64,000 nucleotides of DNA from the NCBI GenBank assembly GCA_902702965.1, contig CACRXP010000425.1, positions 474,028-538,027 on the forward strand, in the 5' to 3' direction. Under the pieces are notes generated by a model, which saw only the letters and a program-made list of their open reading frames with translations, did not search any database and had not been told where the DNA came from. This DNA comes from Spirometra erinaceieuropaei (Eukaryota; Platyhelminthes; Cestoda; Diphyllobothriidea; Diphyllobothriidae). Below, one piece after another: positions 20,881-31,608 of this stretch. Both the position numbers and the translations under genes were made by a program. Position 1 is the first letter of the stretch. Every line of letters begins with the position of its first letter.

Positions 20881-22038
20881 ATTGTCGGCAACAATGTTCG
20901 AACTACTGTTCACCCATCCGCAGACTGGGAAGATGTGGCATTGCTGAGGGCCGTTTCTTTCAGGTTGCTGAAAAAAATACTGATATCTTTCTATCGCAGA
21001 CGGAAGAAAATGCCATTTTTGTTATCTTCACTCACTTTTAGGCCTCGCTCTATCATTACCAATGCACAGCACAGTGGCCATATTGGTATTTGGCTGAACC
21101 TGTCGAGGTTCTGTCTGTTCCATTTCTAAGTTACACGTATGCAGAAACTAGACCGCAAGAAAGGTAATTTCTCAGAATGTTCCAAACCGATAATGACTGT
21201 TCGTCGATAGTCATTTTTATATCAACCTATCTTCATCCGTTCAAAAATCTCCTAAAGTTCTCCCAAGCTTGATAAATTTCCCTTGGAAAATCAACCCAAG
21301 TACTGACTATTTTCGCTTTGGATTGAAGTAACATTGACAGCCAGTTCTTATAAAAAAAACAGTCCGCACGCATCCACACAAGATGCTCAGCGTCACTGCT
21401 CTAGCTTGCAGTTATAGGCAGTAAATTTACTTAGACGCCCCCCTTCATTCCCCTCTGTCATAAATTAGCTTGACAATTTGCATACATTTGTCGACATCCG
21501 ACCTTAAAATTGAACTCATTTTCGTGATTAGGATCGTGTGAACACATTGGTTTTAAAGTTAATTTCCGCCTCTCTGGGCCTCCAACAGTGGTCACGTCTT
21601 TTAAGATTCCTAAGCCAGGTTCAACGTTTGTACTGCGGAAATGGCTGACTACTGGGCTATTGACGTCTATTCTCATAAACAAGTCTCTCACAAGCTAGAC
21701 CACATTTTGACAGCATTTTAACTCCCTGACGACTAAGTGGTTTCTTAAAAACATCCTCCCTATAAAGGAGCCTAATGCGCCGCTTTGAGACCCCCTAACA
21801 TAGCCCTCAAGTCTATTCCTGGACATTGCCTCAAAAACCAACATGCGCCTTTGAGGCCACTTAGTCAAGTGATGCTTAATGTCTAAAAAGTGAAATGACG
21901 CACTTCGCCCTGCCCAGATTACATGGGCGAAGACGTGTGCATCTGTTTTTGACTAGTTGGCTAAGGGAGTAACGCTACAATCTCGCTCTTGTAACTAGTG
22001 AATTTCCGGCAGAAACTGAAATGGCTCTTCCTAGGTTT

Positions 22039-22282
22039 GTGCAATGATTTACCGTACTAACAACACAGGTATTAGCTAAAAGCCCAGACACGCGTGCTTC
22101 GCCGATCTTATGACGCTGCCTGACGCAGCTGCGAGGGGTTCGTCTCGTCAGTGGGTCCCCCAGCTTTGCCCGTGTGTTTTCTGGTATATGAACTCCAGTT
22201 TCAATTTGCCTTGTTTAATTTCCCAGGAAACTAATGCGCGAACTTGGAGTAACTCTTTCGAAACAGACCTTTTCAGGCCCAG
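22039..22282 (+). mobile_element. Dispersed repeat family B, copy with target duplication
   Basis: A 244 bp unit flanked by TCCTAGGTTT on both sides (22029-22038 and 22283-22292). The homologous site in the inverted copy of complex C (41975-41995) is uninterrupted and has this word once, as TCCAGGTTT. The unit carries the family landmarks AAAAGCCCAGACACGCGT, GCAGCTGCGAGGGGTTCG, GTGGGTCCCCC and CTTTCGAAACAGACC. Copies also occur at 29430, 39585 and 61440. No coding capacity. Confidence 0.8.
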
Positions 22283-22729
22283 TCCTAGGTTTATTCGCCT
22301 GCCACCAGCCAAAATGTAACCCATGCCGAAAGGCTCCAATATCTCTTCTAAAATTGACCGTTTCAAGCATCATCGGTGTCTAGCGTTTAAGGCCATGATT
22401 TAGGAGCATATCTGAAAATGCGGCAGCAATTATTGATGCTGGGTAAGGAGTACGTTGATCAGACTTCATTTCAGATCATATGTACCCCTATCGCGAAAGC
22501 AGTGGCTGAGTTCCATGAAAGAACATGCCTTTGTTGCTTTTTAATTTCCTTAGAAATTAGCCGCAAACTTGGAGTAGATCCGTACATACTATGGTCTGTA
22601 GGCGCAGACCGAAAATTGATGTACGAATATTTGGGTCGAATTCCATCAGCTTAGGCCGAATAGCCGCGAAATATTCATCACTTGCCGAAAGCCAGCTAGT
22701 AGTATATTTCAGCGTTAGAAGGTACCATA

Positions 22730-22920
22730 CTAGCAGCACATGCTCTAGCCAAAAGCAGTGATATTCCGCCGCTGCGTGAAAGGGCTGGAATATCTACCGG
22801 AAAACACACGAGGAATGTTGGGGGACCCACCGGTGAGCCGGAGCCCTCGCAACGGCTTAAGGAAGCAACGGAACTTCGGCGAAACATATGTCAGGGCTTT
22901 TAGCAGGTACCCATGCTGTC
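22730..22920. repeat. Family B pieces in opposed orientation
   Basis: 22730-22800 repeats the ACCATACT...CTCTAGCCAAAAGC start of family B on the plus strand. 22805-22920 matches the same family on the minus strand (GTTGGGGGACCCACCGG complementing GTGGGTCCCCC). Confidence 0.6.
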
Positions 22921-23470
22921 AGTATGATACCTCCTAACGCTAAAGCATGCCTCTCTCCTTATATTACGGCCATTTTCGCTATCTTTGCTCACTGCTAGGT
23001 TCTGTTTACAATTATGAATGCGCTGCGAAGCGGCCACATAAATAATGATATTTTTCTGGAACTGCCGGTGTTTTGTTCGTTCCATTGCTAAATTGCGCAG
23101 GTGCAGAAACTAGACAGCACGAAAAGTAACGTTCCACATGCTTAAAACTGAAAATGACTGTTCGGTGGTTGTTCCTTCTGTGACTACAAATATAATTTTA
23201 TCAAAAGGCATAACGATTTTAGCCCATTTAAACGAAGGATCGTCTGCGTGCGTTTTTACTGCACTTTAGGGCACCAAATCGCACAGGTTTGCTTACCTGA
23301 CTTCCAGAAATCGATAAAACGTCTGACTCTCTAAAAATAACCTGTATGCCAGCAAACTGATTGCCGCACTTAGCATCAGACGAAAAAGCAATTTCCGAGT
23401 GCGAAAACCCCCGTCTAGTAAGAAACTCGAGATTCACTTACTCTCCTCTCAAAGAAAAACACGCTCGGAT
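22920..23470 (+). repeat. Long repeat complex C, left locus, second part
   Basis: Aligns with the minus strand of 43560-44100 (for example GGGCACCAAATCGCACAG at 23269 against its complement near 43690). Its first half is also related to 20960-21225. Confidence 0.7.
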
Positions 23471-24509
23471 GCGCAACCGAACTCTAGGACGGGTATTAGC
23501 ATAGGAAATTGCCCAAATATATCGCAACGTCTATTTTCTCTAAACTATATGAACATTTTACTTAATAAAATTACACGGACTCATTTTCTTGAAGGAACGG
23601 GCGAGCGAGCGAGACAGGTCACTTGCTACATGTTATATTCCCCTTTGAAAAACGATTTTGTGGTTTCTGATTTTTCACTGTGTTTCAACACGTGTCACGT
23701 GAATAGACTGCACAATACCCCATAGGGGAAACACGAGACAGTAGGCGTACATTTTCAACAGTCCGTCAGAGCAGAGTTTCCTGGTTTTGTCATAAGACAA
23801 TTAATCAAAGACTTCTTATGTAGAACTCGTTTTTGTTGGTGCATCGCAAACTCAGTAAATTTATTCAGAACCTGCAGTTGGATTGCTCCAAGTTACTCAC
23901 TCTTATTAGGAGGAGATAATGAAAGCCTTTTTTGCTCTGTAGGATGGAGTATGATGACAGCAGATACTTGGGAGGAAATAACATAGTGCGGGCTCCATTT
24001 TTTGCATAATCAACGGGTCTGGTTAGGTGAGTACGTGAGTAATACAAAGAGGGTGTCCATTCTGGATGGGTATAGAGCCTCTACATATTTCCGTTGTGGG
24101 ATGGGTTTGTTACCCACCCCTAGGCGCGTTGATTCCGCCGCCGTCCAGAGGCGCTGAACTATTGCGGTTTTGAGAGGAAACGGGGATTGTGGAGTACGGA
24201 AATTGTCTCTCAAACCCTCCTCAGAATCCACTTTTGGATAGGGAGAAACCGAAGCGTCATAAAAGTGTTAGCCGTAATGAGTTGGATATCCTGAAACAAC
24301 AAATAAGTAGAAAAATTGTTTTATTTAATCCGCTTGAGGGTTCTATCATAGCGAGTAAAAATAAATTTTCATATGAAGTTTGGAATAGGTAGACAAAACC
24401 TCCAGACTATCTAGTTCACGCTTATTTAATAAGCAGCCTGATAAGCAAAATGATTAGCAAGCAGTGAAAAAGTTCCGTTAGCAAATAAACAAAATGAATG
24501 TGATTGGAT
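23471..24509. other. Intergenic, nothing recognised
   Basis: Short unrelated frames only. Confidence 0.4.
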
Positions 24510-24735
24510 TAACTTTAAAGGAAAAAATTTCGTTCATAAAAGAATAAAAATGCGGGTCAGACAGGACTGGCTTGCTTGGGGTAGTGTATAACAAATTATA
24601 AGCGGACATTGCAGGGCAGAGAAAAGTGTCACCGATGAAAGGTTGAGTATGTGGGTCAGAAAGGACTGGCCTGCGTGAGGTAGCGTGTAAGGGATTAGAA
24701 ACGGACAAAGTCTAGGCAGAATTCATACACCGGTG
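24510..24735 (-). repeat. Tandem duplication, 99 bp unit, two copies
   Basis: Two diverged units keep one minus-strand reading frame. Each 33-residue unit begins with Met-Ser and contains a PVLSDPH block (RRPVLSDPHTQPF and SKPVLSDPHFYSF). The unit length is a multiple of three. This may be a chance duplication or a scrap of a repetitive coding exon. Confidence 0.6.
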
Positions 24736-26649
24736 GAGACTATTCGCGTTAAGGTGGAGAGACGCGATTGGTCACAGTCCTCCTCGATTCCAGCCGAGAA
24801 GGGGACAAGGGAGATACGACCATGAAATCTCTTTGCTGACCGACCAAGCTACTAGTAGATGACGAATACAGTGGATTCCGTCGTGAGCGTCGACAGACCG
24901 CCTGGGGTCGAGTTGAAATGAAACCACTAATTATCTGCGGATTGTCTTGTCTATGCTTCACTGACAACGTTCTGATTGATGCCGCGCTTGAACTGGGGCG
25001 TCTTTCAGTTCCTTGTGTCTTTGCTCTGCGTACAGTTTTCTAAAAAAATAGGTACCATCCCAGATATCTTTATGCGTACCTTTGAGTGTTCTTTAGTCAG
25101 TTCACTGACTCCACTAAAAGAGATGCGGGGACAAAGCCAATGTCTGGAACATGAAACATGATGATATTTGAAATCCCTGCCTTTATAGGTGCGACCCATA
25201 GATACGCTAGTGATGGTGATTAAGGGGAGCCTTCTTTGCGTCAAGCACTCAAATCGCGTATCCTTCAACACGCCTGTAGCTCGGCGACCGTTATCGATTT
25301 TGGTGAAATTTCCACTAAGAACCACAGACGGTGTTCCTCTCGGCATGCCCACGTGCGTAGTCAGTTAGGTTTGTCTATTTTATCATTAGGTTTTCAGGTT
25401 CTGCCCGTCTTACTTATAAAAAATAGGCCACTCTCCACCAAAAATGCAAGACTACCGTTAGCTCGCACCTTCGTCCTTTTCTCCATGATGAGGATTGGGG
25501 CTGGGGGAACGATAACTGCCCTTAGAATCCATTAACTTGGCGGAAGGATGGCTTGCGATCACAAATAAGAGTAGGGGTTTTGGTTTGAAGAGCTCCTTGG
25601 AGTACCTCCACTTTTGGTTGGCAGAATGGATTAAGGAAAGGTGATTGTCTCTGTGGCCTACAGGGGACCATTTAGCTAAACACAAAGCCAACTAAAATAG
25701 TGCACTTCGAAACGTCAATAAATCTAAACTGAATGCTTCTCGATTGGTCTTGGTTAACTTTTCCTCGCAAAAGTTGTTTGTTCTGTTTTAGGGAAAAGTG
25801 ACCTAAAATCGATATGGAAGCACAACTAGCAACCCTCGCGACCTGCAACTCCCATCAGTCTTCATTGTCATTAAAAGAGGCCTAGTGATTTGGCAGCTCC
25901 TGAAAACTCCTTTTCATGAAGTCTCATAAAATGACTTGCATGTATCCGAACACGAGCAGACGATAAGTGAGCGGACAAAATCTGGCCTACGGACATTAAA
26001 AGTTGAAATAAGGAGACTAACTCACAGATGCGTAACTGCTACCTTGAGTGGGCTTCCCAAATCGGCGAAGAAGAATATGCAAAATGGCCCTTTTGTATGG
26101 ATTGTATGGACATGTTGCATTGGCCCGTTTCCTGCCTATCGGCTGAGCTGCTCAGACTGCTCAAATTTTGGTTTCAACGTGCTCCTTCTGTTTAAAGGAA
26201 CTAGTACGCACTCTTTCTTGAATATTTTTGACGATTTGCATGACTAATAAGGGGGTGGATCGCTGATAAGGACGGACAGATAGGAGTTGCTCTTTCTGAC
26301 TAATTCGCCGTCACCAGTCATTGGGTCGGGAGAATCCGAGATTTGATTCTGTACTCATACAACCGATGAACCTGAAGGTCGGTCGGTTACGCCAAGGGCT
26401 CGCGCCTGGCCAACGCGAAATCCACCAGTCGTATGCGTCTCTGCATTCAGGGCGCATTAGTGAACACAGCTCTCTCATCGGAGACCCCAACGCAGTCAAC
26501 ATGACCTTAGATGTTAAGCTGCAAAATCATAGGCTACACGGAATCACTGAGGTCCTCGACAACCGTTTGTTACTTCTCAGAGCGAGAGCGAGAATTTTAA
26601 TCATGTAGTCTTCAGCAAAACAATTACTATAGATATTTTGAAGTCAGGC
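24736..26649. other. Intergenic, nothing recognised
   Basis: Frames near 25005-25352 (minus) and 26311-26608 (both strands) lack domains, splice context or repeat support. Confidence 0.35.
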
Positions 26650-26935
26650 TGCAATGGCTGCAATGCGGCCTTCATCGCACTTCCGGATCGCGTGCGTGGC
26701 ACGCGTAGAGGGGCGACTTAGCTTCGCCAGTCCCTGCATCCGAGTCCACCTGCAATCGTGCTGAAGCTATCTTGACTAAGAACATCATGGACGAGAGAGG
26801 ACAGAGTGCAGTGGGCGTTACGTGAGTCTGCCCCACCCAAAAAGGCAATCCACGCGCAAATCACCGGTCTTGCACCCACGCCATGAGGCAAACGGTGGAC
26901 GACGTCATTTGTGACGGCCGAACTATCGTGTAAGT
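26650..26935 (-). mobile_element. Dispersed repeat family R, 5' part
   Basis: The minus strand starts GGCCGTCACAAATGACG and continues with GTCCACCGTTTGCC, GGTGATTTGCGCGTGG and CCCACTGCACTCTGTCC, following the head of the 55196 copy. It is diverged beyond about 200 bp. It ends 12 bp before the family A MITE. Confidence 0.6.
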
Positions 26936-27094
26936 AATTACATTATACAGTAGGTGGACTAACTCATGAAACGTCAGTCGAAATTTCGAAATGTGTTCGC
27001 TGTTCGAAACGATTAATTAAGAAGGGTTGTAAAACTAGTCAGCCTGCAGTATAATTCTATAGTATTCTAGTTACTCAGAAGAGAGAGTGGCGAG

Positions 27095-28405
27095 TGAACG
27101 TTCCTTTCGGTAAATTCTCATCAGGCCAATACAATTACATAGGGCGGGGTAGAGTGAGTGAAACAAAATCGATAAAAGTTAGGTTTTAAATTACAGGCTC
27201 GGCAAGAGCGGAAGGGCGCCGAAAGTTGCATGTGGTTAGTCAACCTTTGACCACGGTAAGCGCGGAGCCTGAACAAGGTTCTTTTGGGCGCATAGGGTCG
27301 GTTTTCGTAACCTTATGGCGGCCGCTTCTGCTGTTGCTAGCAGGCGCTGGCCCAGTAGCTTAGGGTAGCTCGAGGGGACCTTGTAAATCACACGAAATGC
27401 TTCGGTGGGGTCCACACGATGCCCTGAGTCCACTGCATGCGCAAGGATGGCGCTGTCTATTCTCCTAGTTTCACCCTTTGCCAGTCATGCGAGAAGGTGC
27501 TCTCGTATACTTTTGGAAAGGTGCCGACTCGTACAACCAATATAACCTGCTCCACAGGAGCAAGTGAATGAGTAGATGCACATTGAGGCGGTCTGAGGTG
27601 GCAGCCTATCCTTGCCTTCTCCGCGTAGAATAGGGTTAGTGGAGAATGATATGCGAACCCTTGCTGCTGGGAAGGTTCCCGAGACAGCTTGGTCAAGGCG
27701 TCTTCTTAGGAGTTCACCTGCAGCGTCTCCTTGGAAGGGGACTTTGAGGAACAACGTTTTCTTCTCGGCGGTTAGTGTGGTGGGTTTTGCAGGTCGTTCG
27801 GCAAGGTTCTTTGCAATGAACCTGTCAGGATACCCATTTTCGCGAAGCAAGTCCTGGATTTTTCTAAGTTCCTCCTCGATACTATCTGTCGAACAAATTT
27901 TTCTAGCCCTTTGTGCCAAACACCTGACTAGATTCCGTTTTTGTTGGAGAGGTACGAAACTAGCAAAGTTCGTGTATTGTCCAGACCAGGTTTTCTTTCG
28001 ATAGACACTCCTTCGGATGCTACCGTCAGATCTCCTGTTTAGAAGGACATCTAAGAAAGGAAGCGAACCAGCCGACTCCATCTCCAACGTGAATTTGATC
28101 GACGGATGTGCCTGATTTGCAGCATTTAGGAGGGCAGCGACGTCGGTTTCTGTGGTTGCAATCGCAAAGATGTCATCAACGTAGCGACCATAATGTTTAA
28201 GCTTCTTGATCTGATCGCTTAGTTGAAATCTCTCCAGCTTGCCCATGAAGACGTCGGCTAAGAGAGGTCCAAGAGGCGAGCCCATGGCAACGCCGTCTAT
28301 TTGTCTATAGAGTTGGTTGTCAAAAAGGAACTGCACATTTAATGTGCATCTAAGTAGTAGTTCCTTGAGTGTTTTTGTCGGTTTTCGAATGAATTTCTTT
28401 GCGAC
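27095..28405 (-). mobile_element. Penelope-like element PLE-1, copy B (5' truncated)
   Basis: A minus-strand insertion into MITE family A. It begins in the RT and runs through the endonuclease to a 3' end shared with 35515 and 50085 (GATAAATTCTNCTCAGGCC on the plus strand). The 5' end is truncated, as is common for target-primed elements. Confidence 0.85.
27100..27124 (-). other. PLE-1 3' terminal motif (CTGATGA...GAAA)
   Basis: The minus strand reads CTGATGA, GA, five bases, CC, GAAA. The two other PLE-1 ends give related words, consensus CTGATGA-GA-ATTTA-TC-GAAA. It could be a minimal hammerhead with a two-pair stem II, or just a conserved terminus. Confidence 0.35.
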
Positions 28406-28408
28406 TGC
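27236..28408 (-). pseudogene. PLE-1 RT core, connector and GIY-YIG endonuclease
   Basis: This is the best-preserved PLE-1 protein. It reads KELLLRCTLNVQF, QIDGVAMGSPLGPLLADVF, then YGRYVDDIFA (catalytic aspartates of the RT palm), SLPFLDVLLNRR and RKKTWSGQYTNF, then the connector (RKICSTDSIEEEL, KVPFQGDAA). The GIY-YIG domain opens with CIYSFTCSCGAGYIGCTS and continues with the VDSGHRVDP and AEAAAIRLRKP blocks. One TGA at 27485-27487 lies where related copies have TGG (Trp) in the WLRKGE-type motif. Apart from that stop the frame is open, so inactivation looks recent. The protein nicks DNA and primes reverse transcription at the target. Confidence 0.9.
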
Positions 28409-29215
28409 ATGCAGGGACTCTACTCCGCAAAAATGACTACTTAGGTAGCATGCAAGTCTCCTATTGATTTTCGATGCCCCTCAAAATTCAATTGTATTTC
28501 ATGGACAACATGCATAAAAATATTGATTCTTTTGCTAGTTCGGTAGAAAATTGCATCTTTTTCCAATTTTTTGCTCAAAGAAAGGGTATAATTTGGTTTT
28601 AAATGTTTCTAATTATGCGGTTTTTTAATACCGTGAAATGGCCATTCATAAAACGTCATGTCTCTGCATTTGCTAATAAGGCTTGTAAAGTTAAAAATAT
28701 GGCTCAAGTCCACATATGATCTTCTCTTAATACCGTAGAAAAAAGTGTATGGTTTTCTATGCACAAAAAATATACGGCTTGAAGTTTAGAAACCCTAGAT
28801 GCAATTGTAACGGTAGGTCTGGTTCAACATTATTCGGGGTTTGGAAAAGTTTTTGAAACCCGAATCATATCCTTTCTTCGAGTATAAAATTGGAAGAGGA
28901 AGTCATTTTCTATCGAAAGTGTGAAAGGGTGAATATTTTTATGCATTTTTTCCATGAAATATAATTAAATTTTCAAGGCTATCGAAAATCAATGAGAAAA
29001 ATGCATGCTACTATAGTAGTCATTTTTTGCAGAGTGTAGTTTTTGAATGCAGTCGGAAGGAGGTTCATTCGAAATCCGGCACCCTGAGGTAACTGGATTA
29101 TTATAGAATTATGCTGCGGGCTGACTAGTTTTTTAAACCTATTTAATTAATTTTTCGAAACGAAAACAAATTTCGAAATTTTCGGCTGACATTTCATGAG
29201 TTAGTCCACCTACTG

Positions 29216-29429
29216 CACACCCCATGTTAGTACTAGGCCAAAGCCCAGACCGATGTTTTACCAGTATTTTCCTTGAAAACCTAATAGGACTATGAAATTC
29301 CCATCTCGCCGGTAGAGTCCACAACGTTCTAAGATATCCTGAACACTCTATCTTAAGGAGCAGCACAAAAAAATCTTCATTGAGGATGTTGCAACTGAAC
29401 CATGTTCGAATGACTTGACATACGGACAG
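29216..29429. other. Spacer, nothing recognised
   Basis: No feature supported. Confidence 0.4.
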
Positions 29430-29700
29430 CATAGGTACTAACCGAAAGCCACACACATACACGTGTTTTGCGACCTTATGTCAGTGCATGACGCAGTTCC
29501 AAAGCGTTCGGCCTATCACTGGGGCTCCCGACGCTCCCCCAGTGTGCTTTTTGGCACGTGATCTTCACTTCCTTTTGCTTTCCTTGAAATTTTATGGACG
29601 AAGATGGAGTGATCCTTCGAAACAAAGTCTTCTTCAGGCTCGATCCGAAAGTTGACGAGAAATTCCGCAGCGTCGGTTCTGGCACGTCGGCAGATCAAAG
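29430..29700 (+). mobile_element. Dispersed repeat family B, copy 2
   Basis: AGGTACTAACCGAAAGCC, GTTCGGCC, TCACTGGGGCTCCC and CTTCGAAACAAAGTCTTC appear in the family order, ending in TTCAGGCTC like the 22039 copy (TTCAGGCCC). Confidence 0.7.
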
Positions 29701-30299
29701 ACTAGGGCGCGATCAGGGAGGTATTGACACAACCGGTTAAGCTACCAATATCATTTCAGAATTATTGGGTTCATAATGGCGACTAAAAGTGGGAAACGCT
29801 CTCTGCTTTTGATAAATGTCAATTGTTCTGTGGAACTGAATATGCACCCCGCATTGCAACCCTGCGTTGGTTACCAATATTCAAAAATATCGTAATGTGT
29901 TTTACGATGCAATATTTAACATCGGTCAAATGAACGGAAAACATAAAAGTATTGTGCGCCCATGTCCGCCCTCGATACAATCCCGTCAACATTTTAGTTT
30001 GCAACTCTACCATGAAAAAACGACAGGCACGTTAAAGCGCTCATCCGAAAAATATTTTCACCACGGGACATTTTGGCTGGGACAGAAGATGTTACATTTT
30101 GAACGCGACAGAAAAACAACATAGCCACTTATTTTTCAGTTTATGGCTAATGTCAGCACACTACCAGAATAGTTGACTGCCTAGACGCAAATTAATGACT
30201 GCTTCAAACACACTGGCGGCATAGTTTTCTTGTTTTCTGACTAAACTATTTCAAATTCCCCTGTCTGAAGTGGCGATATGATGCGCGTGCGCAGGAGTT
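29701..30299. other. Intergenic, nothing recognised
   Basis: Frames at 29819-30124 on both strands are unremarkable. Confidence 0.4.
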
Positions 30300-30640
30300 T
30301 CGGGATTAACAAAATGACAAGATGGCGGCGGTGGTGGCCAGCGCACAACTACCTAATGGAAACTCTCCCTTGGCTCATTAACTTTCCTGATCGCGCGGTT
30401 GCAGCCCAGAGAGCATGAGATCTGGTTCAAGTTGTAAAGCCTTTTGCTCGAGGTCCCGATAACCGACTTAATATCCCCCCCCCCGCCCAAATCCCTCGTC
30501 TTCTCGGCCTGGGATTGAGTTGTTGCCAACTGACAACGGCGAATCCGTCGACTTGTTCTCGCGTCCTCTGTCTTTGTCGGCACTTCCCTCCCCGCCCCCC
30601 GCCCGACGCTTGCCGCCATGCAGTCGCCAGTGAGGGCTTC
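30300..30640. promoter_or_regulatory. GC-rich, promoter-like patch
   Basis: Contains AAGATGGCGGC at 30319-30329 (the YY1 consensus, often near start sites of housekeeping genes) and a 9-C run at 30475. Near 30592-30603 is CCCCGCCCCCCG, a GC-box-like word. On the minus strand an ATGGCGGCAAGCG start lies at 30619 and opens an 88-codon frame. No gene can be attached with confidence. Confidence 0.35.
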
Positions 30641-31608
30641 AGACTAAAGCCTGAAAGTAAGCTCGAACGAGCATGTATTTTCCTGCAGTTGGCCCGTTAA
30701 AGGGCCGTGAGTTTTTATGTCTTCAGATCAGACGTGAAAAAAAAAATAAACAGTCAAAAGCCCCCTACATCCTAGAAAGCTGAATAAACACAGTCTGCGG
30801 TTTGTATGCGTCGGGCAAAAAGACCGTCACTCCGCCGTCCTGGAGCTTTTATCCTGTCTGTTTCTTGTTTCTACTCTATCGGTTCCATACACATGGGAAA
30901 ATCGCTATAGTAACTGAGGAGGAGATCTGTCCTCATTACCAGATGCTAGCCCTATGCAAAATTTCGAGTCGCATCGGAGATAATGGCAACGGCAGGATAA
31001 CGAAAAAAGCTAGGAATATTTATTGCTGAGGGTATGAGCAGGGGCCGAATTCTGGAACCCGCTTGCCTGGGCAGATACTACTGACAACCTACCATAGCAC
31101 TTACTATGGTTCCCGAGATCGCCTTTTCTTCTCAATTATGTCCGGGGACGCGCATCTTCGCTTCTATTAGCACTTACTTCTATACAAACCGCTTCCCGAT
31201 CTCTAGGTCAATATTTAAACTCCTAAATTTTTCTTCGCCAATGGGAATGATGTCGAATTTTCCAGTCGATTTTGTACAGCCCACATGGACAGACGTCATC
31301 TTATCCGCGGGTCTAGTAGTGCTACGCGGAAATACGCTCTATCTGCGAAACTCCTCAATTTGAACGAACTTTTTAAATCGTGTTTATGCTTTTACTTAAA
31401 CTTTTTGATTTATGCAGTTATGTAGCTCGCCCTTTTTACTGTCTTCGACGCGATATGTAATTTCCCATGCAAAATAGGCTAGGATCGTCAAGTCGCCAAC
31501 CACGTGAACCAATGCAAACATCTTACAAACATAACCTAAAGCAACAGCAGCGATGTTCCTGGCAGCTCCTGTCAGTTTTCCTTACGTTCCGTCATCCATA
31601 GACTTTTT
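30641..31608. other. Intergenic, nothing recognised
   Basis: Short chance frames only. Confidence 0.4.

Larger units (their letters stand above)
20370..22500 (+). repeat. Long repeat complex C, left locus, main part
   Basis: Segment by segment this aligns with the minus strand of 41800-43460. 20490-20650 matches 43250-43420, 20660-20970 matches 42940-43250, 21430-22028 matches 41985-42630, and 22283-22480 matches 41800-41985. It includes an embedded family R fragment (20660-20880, minus). No conserved frame runs through it, so it is non-coding or long dead. Confidence 0.75.
26948..29215. mobile_element. MITE family A, split by a PLE-1 insertion
   Basis: The left arm begins CAGTAGGTGGACTAAC at 26948 after TA. 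The right arm ends GTCCACCTACTG at 29215, where the flanking TA has become CA. The interior from about 28405 rejoins family A sequence (AAAATGACTACTTAGG, GATTTTCGATGCCC). About 1.3 kb of PLE-1 lies between 27095 and 28405. Without it the MITE would be about 960 bp, like the other full copies. Confidence 0.85.
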
